The translations under genes were made by a program, and so were the position numbers. This document shows positions 1 to 13,600 of a DNA stretch of 64,000 nt, in pieces (the first letter of the stretch is position 1; every line of letters begins with the position of its first letter). The DNA comes from Spirodela intermedia (Eukaryota; Streptophyta; Magnoliopsida; Alismatales; Araceae). Location of the stretch: positions 2,928,886 through 2,992,885 of the forward strand of contig LR746267.1 in assembly GCA_902729315.2 (NCBI GenBank). Direction: 5' to 3'. The notes below the pieces were generated by a model. That model did no database searches, was not told where the DNA came from, and worked only from the letters and a program-made list of their open reading frames with translations.

Positions 1-102
1 CCATCAGGCAGGCAAAACCAGCCATTCTTTCTCATTACAGAGGGAAATCCAAGGTGGGGGGCGCCGAGAAGATCCAGCGTCTTCCCCAAGAAAGATGCCG
101 AC

Positions 103-3100
103 TCACTGCAATTAGAAACCCCAAAGTCAACGACAAAGTTAAAAAAATAAATAATGGTAGTAGTAGTAGTAATAATATAATAATGATAAAATGAGGAGAG
201 GGATTTCTGGGGAGAAGAGAGAACAAAGCAGAACAAGAACATGGAGAAGGAGGGGAGAGAGAGAGAGAGAGAGAGAGAGAAGGGTGGGAATTTTTGGATG
301 ACCTGCTGCTGCTGCTGTTGTGGGTAGCCTGGATATCCCTGATATGAGGCATAAGCATACGCATTGGGGTCTTGAGGAGGAGGGTAGCCGCCGTAAGCTG
401 CAGCCGCATCGTAGACTTGCCCACCATAGCCGTAGTACCCGCCTCCCCACTGACTCAGGTCCGTTTGGGGCTGAAGAAGAAGAAGAAGAAAAGTAGGCAG
501 AATTTCAGCGTTCTTCAAAGGATCTGTGAGAGAGAGAGATGGAGAGTGAGAGAGAAAGAGAATGAAGGGGGCGGTAGAACTTCGCACAAGGAACATATGT
601 TATCTGACTCACCGGCTTGCTGGAAGGGCTGCGGCCCCACGAGAGCCGGATGCTCTGGCCACCCAACTGGGCCCCATTCAGCATGAGCAGAGCTTCCTCG
701 GCGCAGGCTCTGAGAAGAGGCGATTTCAGTGAAGAGGCATTAGTTTGAGCATAGATTGTGTCTAATAATAACCACCCGCACAACTAATCACTACGATTCG
801 TTGACCCAGTGAGGGAGGAGAGTCAACCTGCTCGCGAATTGGACAAACCCACAGCGCTTGCCAACGGGTATCTTCACACCGACCAATTCTCCATACTGAC
901 CGAAGACTTGCTTCAGGAGTTCATCGGTGACAGATGCATCCAACCCACCCACGAAGATCTACACTCAACAATATGGTACCCATCAATACCTCACTAAAAT
1001 AACAAAAAAAAATTAAATTAATGTTAGAGATTAAATACCCACAGTGGTATTGCTCGGATCGATATCCGTTTGTGTGGGTTGGGTGCCTGGGTAAGAAGCT
1101 GCAGATAACACGGAAGATGAGATGATTTCTTATCATTGAACTGCACGATATTTCATATGATTAAAAACACCGAGGCTCAATGCGAGGCAAAGACTAACTC
1201 AATTCAAAGAGAATAAATAAATATATACTTCAATCAGAGTGTATGTGTTAAACAGATAACAGATGACAGACCTTGATGCGTTTCCATGTGAAAGAGTTCA
1301 TGTTCTTCAGTGAAGATATTCCTATCACTATTTTGATAATGTTTCATTCTGAAGGATCTGGGTTGAACACCCAGACTAGAAATCACAGCCACCTAGACAA
1401 GATATTGCCTGAGTTCTTTTGCAATGGAGTTTCTTCCAAAAACGTGAGCTTTCATTTTTCAGCACAGGCAGTCGTTAATTAATCCATCTCAAGCATCAAA
1501 TATTCAGATATAATGCTGAAAAACGATGAGATGACGGATTAAAAGAAGAAAAAAAGAGGTAGAGTGTAGATTCATTGAGCAAGATAAGCATCAATTAAGC
1601 AACCAATGTCTGAAGTTTAAGCTATTTTTTGTACTAAATAACATCAGTTTCTATATTCTGTCGACGGAGAATATTCTCGGGGTGACATTGGCTTGAACTC
1701 TACAGTTTTTACCATGATCGGGTTCTCTTATCACTGTTCGAAGACCCAGTGACAAAGGACTCATACCAGCCACTCCATACAAAAACCCAGTCCATGTAGC
1801 CATTGCCCAGCCCAAGCACAGGAATACAAACGAGGGATCAAACAATGACCCTCCCCCCTTTCAACAAGGAAAAAAAGAGACCGTGGACGGCATTTAAAAA
1901 ACAAGTAAAATACTGCAAGATGGGCTCTAATCGACTAAATAATACGGAAATGATGGCTGAAATACGAACAAGAACAGAGAGGATACTAAGATAATGTTTG
2001 AAAACACGAAAAGATAACATTAAACGCTTTAAATCCACTAAACGGGAAAATCAGACAGAAGGTAATGACCCTTTTCAGAGTTATTTGCACGTTGAAGGTG
2101 CTATTAGCCTTCGTTGTTTGTCTTGTATCATGCCTTTCCAGACGGCAATGAAGAGTATAGAAACGGTAATTAAGATTTTTTCTTGTCCTTCTGAATTCAG
2201 GTGACGGACTCATTGATATTAACATGAAAACTAGCACACCACTTCAATCCACTAAAAGTCCATTGAAAATTTTGGATATGCATGTCTTGGAGTAGCCCAC
2301 TTTGGTCAATAAATAGATATACAAGAGATGTGTTTAATAGCTTGGAGCACCCATCAAATCAATTCATTCACTTTTCACATTTTCCTCGGGCCAAGATACC
2401 GGGACAAAGAGACTCCAAAGAAAGAAACGGTTCACTACACAGAAGCCAGGTGACACAACCAAAAACATGACTCGACTTAATGACAAATAACTTCATGTGC
2501 TACCTTACTCAAAATGGGTAACACTTGTGACAGATAAGAGAAACAAATGGGCACAAAGCTACAGAAATGTAACGCAATCACAAGAAATCCACATAAAACG
2601 AAATCAAGAGAAAACAGGCAAGTATTTCAATATTCCTCATCGTGTCCCTATGCACTAATGTATGGGTGAGGTTAAAGATTTCCTACTGCAAGTGTCACGT
2701 TCATGGAAATACTCGTACACTTGACATCTTCCATTCAAATAAACGCGATCCTGAAGGGCAGGGTGGAAATCTCTTATTTTGATTTCCTTGTTTCCGAAAA
2801 TCGAGTTTGACTGACAATAATATTTGGGGTAAATGCCACCAAGGATTTACCAACTTGGTAACACTACCACTAATAATAGGCTTGAGAAATCCAATTTTCT
2901 ATTCGCACCATTTGACTACACGGAGCAGAGAAGTCCACCGTTCAAGACATTCAGGTTGCAGTACTATAAAAAGCTTTCTAGTAAGAGAAAGAAAAAAAAA
3001 AAAACAAGAACAAGTTAACTAGTTGAAGAGAAAAAACGTACTTGAAGCTGGGGACAAACTTTCTTTGAAAGAACGATACAGTCCCAACGGAAACAAGTAT

Positions 3101-6100
3101 ATGACACAACACGCATGACTGTCTTAGTACTCCAATGGCCATCCTCTATCCAAAGATCAAACAGACATGTTCTGAATTCGAGTGCGATGGATGAGTTTAA
3201 GCTTGAAGCAAGGATGAACGAAACAAGTGTACACCACACACAAATTTTAAAATCTAATAATTGTCACAAGAAAAAAAGATGACGTTCCAAGGTTCACTGA
3301 TAAGATCACCGACAGCAGCCGCTTAAAGAGCTGTGTTATCATCAGGCACCTTTTTTTCTAGGATAGATTTACATTCACTATTAATGAAACAACGAGAAAA
3401 GTAGGAGAGTATTGCCCATCAACCATAAAATGAAAAGGAGCGTACATTTATCTAGAACACTGATTGTTCCAGCTTTCCCCAACAAAACTAGAGGGGATGC
3501 ATAAAACAATCAAGGAAATAGCTCAACGACGAACACTTAAAATAGAAGGAACTGGGAAGAGTAAAAGTATCCCTTAAAATGCTATCAAAAAGTGCTTGAG
3601 AAATTGAGAACGTCTTCTAAACGTAAGGAACTGGAACGTAATTAGTTAATGTAGCATAAAGAATGCCACTGATACGTCAAATTAAGGCAGAATCTTGGCA
3701 TAAAATCAGGAACACTGACCTAAATGAGGCCACGTACTAAAGAACATATGCATCACAGCTGAAGTCATTTCCAGGCCCCTATATGAAGTGAGCCTCTTGG
3801 CATCCTGCTTCGAGACAATGAGTTTTTATGAGTTTTTGTAATCTAAGATTATATTAAATACGCCCAATTTCACAAAGGAAAGTGCTTTGAAGGAAATGGC
3901 CGGTACATCAATCGAGGCAGCACACTGCTGCATATCTTGCATAACTGGAAGGAAATCTAACAAAGTATCTGGTCTATTCCATCTCTAGAAATATCATACC
4001 AAGTATTCAGATTGATTAGTTTAACGAAAAAGAGAAACAAGTCAAAATAAAGAAGTCATCTTTTCCCAGAGAAACAGCATCAACAGACTTATAATATACA
4101 ACTTTCGAGTAAGAAAACTAAGGGCGATAAAAAAAGCATGCAAATAATGAAAAGCAGGATTATGATCATCTACCTTTCGGTTGAGCAGTTACTGTCTTCT
4201 TAGTGGTTGCAGGACCAATTCTCATAGGCCTTGTGGAACAAAACATACCATTCATTTCAGTCATTGCACGAGTCTGCTCATTCGCATCTCCAAACCTTAC
4301 AAATCCATAGCCCTTGGACCTTCCAGTAATTCTGTCCATAACAACTTTAGCACCCTTCACAGAAGGGTAATGGCTCCTGAATGTCTCTTGTAGCATATAG
4401 TCTGTAACGTCAGCAGCCAAGTCTCCAACAAATATTGTGAAATCACTACTTTCATCTGATCGTTTCTCGCCTGCGCCATATGAAGCCCAGTTTAGCCTAA
4501 ATGTTTGTTCAGCATTTGGCATCAGCTGCCCGTTGAAGGCCTGCAGAGCTCTTTCTGCCGCAGCTTGGCTAACGAATTCAATGAAACCATAACCTTCCGA
4601 AAGTCCAGTCTGCTTATTGCGAATAACCTTGACTGAAACCACCTGAAATAATGATAATAAACAAGGGGAAAAGTAAGGATTTGCATTTTTTTTATTTTTT
4701 AAGAGTCCTTAAAAAAAACTAAAAAGGATTCATACAGCCAAGAAGCTCAGTGATTAGTCTAATTCAAATGCTTTTTTTCTAACTTCAGCCTCGCTCCCAT
4801 AAGAAGACGGTGGTTCTGGAGGAACAACTCTTCCAAAACAGCTGTAAATCTATAATATCATACTGAGGAAAATTCCATTTAGCCTCGCAAAAAAAAAAAT
4901 ACAACGTAGCCTTGCAAAACTTGATAAAAGAGAGTAAGTAGGCATATAGTGCTTGACAAAAATATATAGTAAATTGTCAAAAAGATATGACAAGATGCTC
5001 ATCATGGGGATTCATCTCCCATAATCATCCACAAAAGGCCTTCTCCATTTATAAAACGAGAATGAGCAATGTTTGAACGAGTTAAAAAATTCCTCTAGAG
5101 GAGTTTTCAAAGAAGGAACAGAGTTACTATCACTAAAATTTAAAAGCTGATGCTATACAATTGATTTTCATTACGGAAAGGCATACCCAGTTCTCAAGCA
5201 TATGTGTCGAATTATGGGACACTTCCATCTTCTTTCCTTCAAAACTAAGATAAACTGTGAGATTTTCTGGCACATGTTTAGGTTTACAAATTTTCAATTG
5301 CACCCAATCAGTTTATTCAATCACTTGTTACATTCACGAATCCAACGACTAAGGCATAAATGCAACCCGTCTGAATTCAATTTTCACATTTCTGAGGATA
5401 ATCCCATTCAGGCTCGTAGTACGAGTGATAACACGCACTCTGTGAAGGGATAGAAACAAGATGGCTTAAGCATCAGTATAATGCTACACTTTATGATTAT
5501 TAAACAGAGGATTCACATAAAGTGGAACTAAGGGGGCATATATTGAAAGAATGACTCTGAGAATGGAAAGGAAGTTAAGATCATAAGTTCAGAAAGTTTC
5601 TCATTGACGATTTATCGTGTGCAACATTGTAAACAAGAGAGATCACACATAAATGTCAACATTACGAGAACAGTACTTACAGATTAAGGATTCAACCTAT
5701 TTATCTATGTTCAGTCAAGCTGCACCCGGTTTAAATTTTCAAATTTTGCAATTTAACTACAGCCCCATTCTTCCAAATTTGAATTATTTCGCTAGTAATT
5801 GGCCATTTTTACCACTCAGATACATGTTTAACAGCATCTCCAGCGGCCTTCAATAAGATGTACACCGAGCAAGTAAAAAAGGCTCACCAGCAAGGTGAAA
5901 AGATTACCAAAAGGATTAAAACGCACTTCAAAAGGACTTTTCAAATGGAAATGGTATTTTTAGCAGTACTGAAGATCTCTTTCTGAAAAAATTTCTAATG
6001 CAACTAGTTTATAAGGGTGAAAAATCAAGCTTATGAATCCGTATCTCATCTACGACAGGAACCAACCAGCTCCTTTCAGACACAAATCCTTCATACTGGC

Positions 6101-6982
6101 AGTCCAGCATCTGGTGCATTCACCCAACAATATCAAAGCATGTCAAATTGAAAGGCGAAAATTTTAATCAGGGAGATGGCTCAAACGAGGCACCATGTGC
6201 GGCAGACCAGTATTACAACATGGAAATGAAGACAAATAATTACATGTGAAGATGTTTGCCAAGGGCTCACTGTCAAAGGTTTGATCTGGATATGATGACG
6301 ATACGACGATGATTCATGCCTTAACTACTGATTTCATATGCTGAATTTACATAATTTTCCCTCTGTGGGGAACGAGACTATGTGAAGAAACAGAGAAAGC
6401 GTGAATCATACAAAACGGACTAAGAGAAATGCATCCTTCGTCGTAATGAAGTCGACGTTGAAATGCGTCTCGTTGTGAAAGACACCAAACTGATCGGAAA
6501 ATAAGAATTTAGTTTACCTCCCCGGTGCTCGCAAAGCAACTGTGAATATACGTCTCCTCCATCCAGTACTGCAAATCACCGATCCAGAGAGAGCGAATCT
6601 CATCTGCAGACCCCGGCTGCGGCGCAACGGTGGGCACCGGTGCAGGCGTCTGGTACTGCACAGGTAGAGGTTGCGCCTGGGGGGGAACCTGGAGCAGCAT
6701 CGGCTGAGGCGGAGGCACCGGCTGCGGCGGCGGGATCTGAGACGGCTGCTGGTTCCACATGGGAGGAGGCATCTGGGGCTGGTGGTACTGCGGAGGCTGC
6801 GGGGGCATCATCGCCCACTGCTGGTGCTGCGGCTGCATTGGCGGGGGCTGCTGTGGCTGCATCGGCGGGAGTTGCTGCAGCTGCATAGGCGGGAGCTGCT
6901 GCGGCTGCATAGGCGGGGGTTGCTGGTCCATCTGGGGAGCGGCCATCGAAGGCGGAACTATGCCCTGGCTGGGATGCATCAT
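103..6982 (-). CDS. RBP45: RBP45/RBP47-type RNA-binding protein, three RRMs
   Basis: Nuclear/cytoplasmic poly(A)-binding hnRNP-like protein of the plant RBP45/47 family. Proposed coding exons (minus strand): 6518-6982, 4174-4642, 1043-1098, 828-958, 613-709, 303-470 and a stop-only exon 103-105. All junctions keep frame and give 462 residues, the usual family length. Residues 1-130 are Pro/Gln/Met-rich. RRM1 spans about 132-210 (RNP2 LWIGDL, RNP1-like GYGFIEF), RRM2 about 223-300 (IFVGDL, KGYGFVRF) and RRM3 from 331 (IFVGGL, KRCGFVQF, ending RLSWGRSP). The tail is Gly/Tyr/Gln-rich and ends in a CAG-encoded Gln run. I start at the first ATG of an ATG-ATG pair at 6982; the frame further upstream has no ATG. 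Introns of 3.1 and 1.9 kb separate the first three exons. The last splice (CAG|GT to AG|TGA) is inferred and is the weakest part; without it the frame stays open to the window edge. I am very sure of the family, less so of RBP45 versus RBP47. Confidence 0.92.
254..281. repeat. (GA)n microsatellite near the RBP45 3' end
   Basis: About 14 GA units inside the inferred last RBP45 intron (106-302). A (TAG)n/(TAA)n-like tract lies at 156-185. Confidence 0.9.
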
Positions 6983-7072
6983 CTTCAACCTAACTAGCAA
7001 CAGAAAAAGAAAAACCTCTGGCCTACGCTGAAGCTACCAAAACGGGAGCAACCGAGAAAAACCCAGAAAGAA

Positions 7073-7400
7073 AAACCCTAACTTGAGCCGATCGACTGGA
7101 GGGGAAGAGCTCCGCTGAGAAGGTTAGCAGATAAGGAGGGCAGATTCAGAGTAAACCCTAACCCCTGAAAAAAAACAGACAACTAGAAAGACGAACAGGT
7201 TTGATACTGCTAACTCTCAGCATTAAATATCATCGAAATGACAGCTATACCCTTTGCCCAAGTATCGGGGCCCACAAGCTTCTCCCTAGCCTACACGTTT
7301 ATGTGGGCCCGGTTCTGGGCAAGGCCTAGAAGCAGACATACGGGCCCATACTGCGTTCCTAATGCCTAGATCGGCCCATGAATAACATGATGGGCCCACT
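7073..7400 (-). promoter_or_regulatory. RBP45 promoter: telo-boxes and a site II (TGGGCC) cluster
   Basis: Upstream of the RBP45 start, AAACCCTAA telo-boxes lie at 7073-7081 and 7153-7161. Five TGGGCC/GGCCCA site II cores lie within 130 bases, at 7269-7274, 7304-7309, 7343-7348, 7373-7378 and 7391-7396. In plants this combination marks promoters of translation, ribosome-biogenesis and other growth-linked genes (TCP-factor targets). The motifs are read directly; their activity is inferred. Confidence 0.6.
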
Positions 7401-10193
7401 TGTAATCTCACTGGTCTTTGCAGAAAATAAAAGGAGACTTTCATCAAGGTTGCATGGCATGGGAAGTATCCAAGCATAATATCTATCATTTATTCAAATA
7501 AATTTATATTATATAGCTAAATAAAGGAATAATTAGGCATTGTAAATATTCTCTTAATTGATGAATAAAGTAATTTTTGAGAAAATGAATAATTTACCCT
7601 TTATCTTAGAAATGGAACCCTAAAAAGCTTGCCCTCTCTCATCCTAATTCTTTTTCCTCTCTCTATCTCTCTCCTATGTATCCACTTGAGTGATGCCATG
7701 CTTCTCTATTCATTGGACCTTTTCATTTTTTTATCTGAGGCACAAGACAAATAATCAAAATTGAGGGTTTATTGGAATTTATTTCTTGAGAAATGAAAAT
7801 CATGAAACTACTTGCTTGAGTTATTTGTGTTGAAAATATTAGGGCCATTGCATAAGAATGTGTCTAGCATGCAGCACACAAATATTGAATTAGATTTTAG
7901 ATGGGTTTCATCTGATGATTGTGAAAATAATTTTGAAGGGCCATGTGGTGCCTTTGCTATGTTTTCTTTTAATGCCAAATAAAGAAGCATTAAGATGGAG
8001 ATGAATTTTTTTGCATAGATAGGGGAAAATATAAATAACTACAAAAGTGGCATGAATTTCAACAATATAAAAATACTTGAAAAAGTAAGTAAGACACAAT
8101 CCCATACAATAAGAATTTAAAGTGGTATTTATTAAAAAATTCTAGCATCAGATTACCACAAAAAGTAAAAAATATCAGATTATATTTAGCATAATCATGT
8201 ATCTATACTAGTTGATGGAGTCACAACATGGATTAGAACATTACATGGCCCCCATACATGGATATTGATAAAAAGAAAAAAAAGCGGTAATAAAATGGTG
8301 TTTATCAATGGAATTTTGCATCATATTATTTCCACATCATTAATAAAAAAAGATTGAATTCTAATTTGTCAATTAAAAAAAGATATTAGATGATAAATAC
8401 CATTTTGAGGGTTCTTACAATAGAATTTAGAAAAGACAGAATGAGAGTACGAATGTGAATCAACATATAAACAAATACGACAATTATTGACAAAATATTT
8501 ATAATTAAACCCGGAAATTTTCTTCTGACTTAACTTTAGATGTTCATCCCAATTTTAAAATTTTCTTTAAATGTCATAACACACAAATCTAGCTTTTGAA
8601 TAGGAAATTGGCAAATGAATGGATTAGATGGTGCATGCCACTATAGAGTGTGAATTGATTGCTAGACTGTGTCGACGAAAATCATTTCTCATAGTGACAT
8701 TATATTGGATGAAAACCTTGTTGGGTTAATATTCATGTCAAGTATACACAATTGACTATAATTTATTGTGTTTATTATTTTTTAATTTGTTGAACACAAA
8801 CATTGCATAATACATCTCTAAAAAATTCTTACAAATATTCCAATTTCTTTTAGACCTTTAAGAGCATTTTCTAAGTATGAACTTACATTGCAAGTACTTT
8901 CTATTTATGAAAAAAATCTTTAAAGTTTATTTTATTGAAGTACTTAGTCAATCCAAAAATATTGATAAAAGTATTATTGATTATATTTACTATTGATTTC
9001 ATGTATGACCTTCATTTTAAAATGCAACACACAACACACAACACACAACACAACACCATATTTTGATGATAAATGATACACACAACACACGACATGACTA
9101 ATGTCATCTTGCCATTTTCTTAAAAGAAAATGGGTGCATTTTGATGTCAAACATATTGGTCAATATGTACACAATTTTAAACATGCTTCTTAAAATGTAT
9201 GGATACTAGCTGATTAGCAAGATTATTATTTTGCCTCTTAAAACTTATAACGTTGTGTTTTTAGACGAAATCACCATTCTATTTTTAAAAATATTAACCT
9301 AAAATAATAAATTATAAGATATGTGCTCTTTAATGTCTATATTTAAATAAAATTTCCATGATTTCTCTATATTTATTAAAAAAATTGGTATTTATAGATG
9401 GTTAATATATCACGTTAGAGAAAGTTTATCATCAGAATTTCCATAATTTGTAACACTATCACTGATAGTCAACACTTTACATCTATCTATTAAAAAACTA
9501 TATTTCTTATTACCATTATGAAGATATTATTTTATCTTAATAAATGAAAAATGTAATGCCACCCTCTCAATGAGAGCAAGGTATCAAAAGAACGAATTAT
9601 TAATGTAAAGGTGGTTTACAGGGACCAACACCAACAATTGAAAATATAAGGGACTCAGCCTTAAGCCTAATAATTTGTTGGGACTTAAAACCTAATTAAT
9701 GTTTAGAATAATACACTTTATAATAAATGACACGGAATTTAGTCATTTATGCTAAAAAATAAAACGACAACACTCCAAAATTACATAAATAAATAGTCTT
9801 ACTCATTGTTAACATCTAGAAACGTAAGTTATACCAAAAAAAAAATCTAGTTGAGTATCAAATATGGAAAATATGATATCAAAAATGAACGATTTACGTG
9901 CAAAATATAACCTGTAATTGTCCTTTTTAATTTTACAATTAAATAAAAAAATATAATATCTCTAATCAATAACCCTTTGGACATAATCTCCTAGAAATTC
10001 AGCTACTTTCAGTATTAAATTCTGGCAACATAATGTACAAGCGCCCCTCTTCTAAAAATATTTTCAGAAAAACAATATGTTAGATGAAGATGATCAACTA
10101 GAAGATCTAAATGACTCCCTGCGTCAAAACCCGCCTATGGTGCAAGCAGCACATCAAGCTTTAGAGATGAACAGAGAGCATCGATTTACCAAC
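7401..10193. other. AT-rich intergenic spacer
   Basis: This spacer separates the divergent end of RBP45 from the 3' end of RH32. It is strongly AT-rich, with no frame that resembles a protein. It holds a short CAACA-type simple repeat near 9022-9055 and many A/T runs. I found no convincing retroelement protein relic here, although much of it may be decayed element sequence. Confidence 0.5.
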
Positions 10194-10628
10194 TTATGAG
10201 TTCATGTTGTTCAGGAGTTGGAGGGCCAGGTCCACCTGGGCATCTATAGACATTTCAGGGGCAAAATCCGAACCCCCTCTTGGCAGCTTCCTGCTTCCCT
10301 CATCACTGTCGGAGTCAAAGTAAATCTTGTGCCGCTTGGTGTTTTGGCCGCCAACATCACTGTCTGAGCCCGAAAGCCCTTCTTCTTCTTCCTCTTCATC
10401 CTCCTCTCTCCGTTGCTTTAATTTCATCTTCTCCTTCGTTCGCTTCTCCCGCAGCCGCTGCTTATGCAGAAGCTTGTCCTCTTTGTCATGCCTCTTCATC
10501 TCTTCCTTCAGCTTCTTGAATCGGCCTTCCACTGGTAGAGTGGACAAAAGGTGAATGAGAGTTGGTCAAGCCTGATAATTTCCCACATCTTTCCCTTTTA
10601 AGCACCATCATTATCATCATCATCATCG

Positions 10629-10674
<46 letters not shown>

Positions 10675-13600
10675 TAGTAGTAGTAGTCAGCCCACTAAAT
10701 ATATGTCAAACCCACCATCACTTTCATGCATGGCGGCTGCATTCAAGCAATACTTTAATAATGGGAATCTACGTCTAAAAGAAATTAATCAGATATCCTG
10801 TAAGTCTTTATGTTGAGGGGTTAAGACAGAAATAGAAATAGATCAGATGGAATGGAGATGGAGTACCTTCGTCCTTGTCAAAATGGAATGTGCCGCCTGT
10901 ACCGCTTGTATCTGCAAGAGCGGCCAGTGGGGGAAGCGAGTTGCCCTCTTCATCGAAGACAAACCTCGTTCCAATGGGCCGATGCACATTGATCTTGAGC
11001 TTCTTCTTCTTCTTCATGACTCTGGTTGGAAGGCTGCACCACCGACGAACAGGAGAACCAGGTCAAAGAAGCACAAAGAAATCCCAGCATCACAGTAAAG
11101 AACAAAGAAAGATCATGGAAAAAGAGATAATACCCATCGGGGAGATCTTCCCCATCCGCCTCTGGAGCCTCCTTCTGTAGGAGAATCTCATCTCCCGACT
11201 CCTCTGATACGGCAGCCTCTTGAGCTCTCCTAGGAACAGCCACCAGCACATCTTGATTTTCTCCTGCAGATTCCTTTTGGAGATCCAAAGGAGAAGTCTT
11301 CTCTTTGGTTGCTGCTTTGCCCTTCTGTTGCTTAAGAAAGCGTATGACTGGCGTCATGGGCAGCCCCAGCGATGCAGCAAACTCTTCAGAGGGCAGCTTT
11401 GACACATCAAAGACCTCCTTGTCATGCTGATGATGTATGGACCTGAGGTATGTGATGAAGGCCCTCTGGGCCAGAGCCTGCAGGTTGGGGTACTTCACCA
11501 GGAGAGACGCCAGCAGTCCTGAAATAGGCTGCAATCTCTGCATATTTGCCTGGAAAAGGAGAAGAGGAGTATATGATTTATAACCCACCTTTTCAAAAGA
11601 AAAATGAAGAAATATTACCAGGGTTTTAAGCCGAGGAGATCCGTGCATTGCAATAGCTGAATTGAGATATAAGAAAAATAAATTGAGATTACGTAGGAGT
11701 TATTCGTACCTTTCTGAGCTGAATTGGTATCTTAGGTTCTGCATTCTGGAGCTTGGTGATCATCTCCTTCTCTGAAGGGGAAAAGAAGAGAATTGACTTC
11801 CCCTTAGAAGTGAACCGGGCTGTGCGGCCAACTCTATGGATATATGCTCCAATGTCCTCAGGGCAGTCAACCTGACCCAGTAGGAACCGATTAAAATGGG
11901 ATTTAATATAATATAATCTTAATCTAGAGAAGACTCGGGGAACAATGTGAGAGGTTGACCTGGATCACCCAGTCAACAGCAGGGAAATCGAGTCCTCTGG
12001 ATGCCACATCAGTTGAAAACAGGCACGCCCGCTTCTCACAGAACTGAGCATAGATGGCCATCCTCACATCTTGTCTCATCCGTCCGTGAAGACACAGTAA
12101 AGGAATTCCAGGGCGCAGCTTTCTGAATGATTCATACACGAATTTAACCTAGCAAAACCAACACTCGAAATTAATTGACATCAACACGAAGATGATTAAA
12201 ACCCACTGTAGTAACAGGAAAGAAAGATGATTTTTTTCTCTCTTCACACCCACATCAAAAATGGAAATGACAACATCGAATGGCAAGATTCGAGTGGTAA
12301 AATGCCTCAACATACATGAAATAGAACCTACTCATCAAAGTCAACTCAGTAAATAACCAAACAGGAGAAACAAAGCCCCCACCACCGGGCCCACTTCAAA
12401 GTTCATGAGATAAAACCTTCTACGTTTTTTATTACATTGACTGCATGCTTGGTTCATAACACAAGTCAACAAGAGCAGGTTCAGAAGAAAGCTTTCGGAA
12501 ATTGTTGTCACCAGGGATTCCGTTTCAGCAGAATAATTAAATTCTGTTATTTCTTCGATGACATCACCCGAAATTCAGTTTGTGCATAAATTATGTGTAA
12601 AAGACGGAATGCTTAATGAACCTGCTTGCAACTTGAGAGGAAGATGAGCATCTTGGAGTTAAGATGAGACTTGATGAAGCTCCACAGCATGTCCAACTTC
12701 TGCTCAAGGGGAACTTCCATAGCAACCTGATTCAGGTGTTCAGGCGTGGCGGTTTCGCTCTCAGCATGCACACTGATATACTCTGGGTCCTTCAAGCTGA
12801 GCCTGGCCAGATCCTTGACTGATTTCGTTTGTGTCGCCGAGAAAAGCAGCGTCTGACGCTTCTTCGGAAGCTGGGAGATTATTGCGTCTAATTCCTTCCT
12901 GAATCCTGCATCAAGAATCCGATCCGCCTCATCAAGTACCAACACCTGCCACATGACCCAGAACATGGAAATCCGAAATGATAAGAAATAATCAATCCAG
13001 CGTCAATTTATGAATTCATAAGCCTGTCGCATGAACAAGAACGAGAAATCTGAAACAACAAGAAATAATCAATCAAGCGTCAATTGAAAAATGAAAAACC
13101 TGTCGCATAACCAAGACCATGAAATCAGAAATGATAAGAAATCACCAATTCAGCGTCAGTTATGAAATGATAAACCTATCGAACTACCAGGCACATTAAA
13201 TCGGAAATCATACGAAAAATTCAATCCAGCATCTATAGAACATCTGGAAGAATGGGTTCGGATCTAGACCTGAAGCTGTGAACAATCAAAATTGGGAGTC
13301 TCGTCCATGTGCTGGAGGAGTCGACCGGGGGTGCAGATTAGTATGTTCATACTGTTGACGCGCTCTTTCTCTGTCTCCACATCTTTGCGACCACCAATCA
13401 AGAGGCCTGCGCTCAGAGTATGGTGCTTGCCCACGGTCCGCAGCTCCTGAAAAAGTTGACCAGCCAACTCCTTTGTGGGCGATATTATGATGCTGCCAAC
13501 TCCATCATGAACACCCCATCTTAACCTGTACAGCTTCTCTATAACCTGAAAACACTCCCAAGCTTTTAATTTTCAATCATGGTGAACAAGGCACCATACC

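Noticed and set aside
10486-10816. Frames encoding poly-Met or poly-Ile.
   Set aside because: They translate the (TCA)n microsatellite in an RH32 intron.
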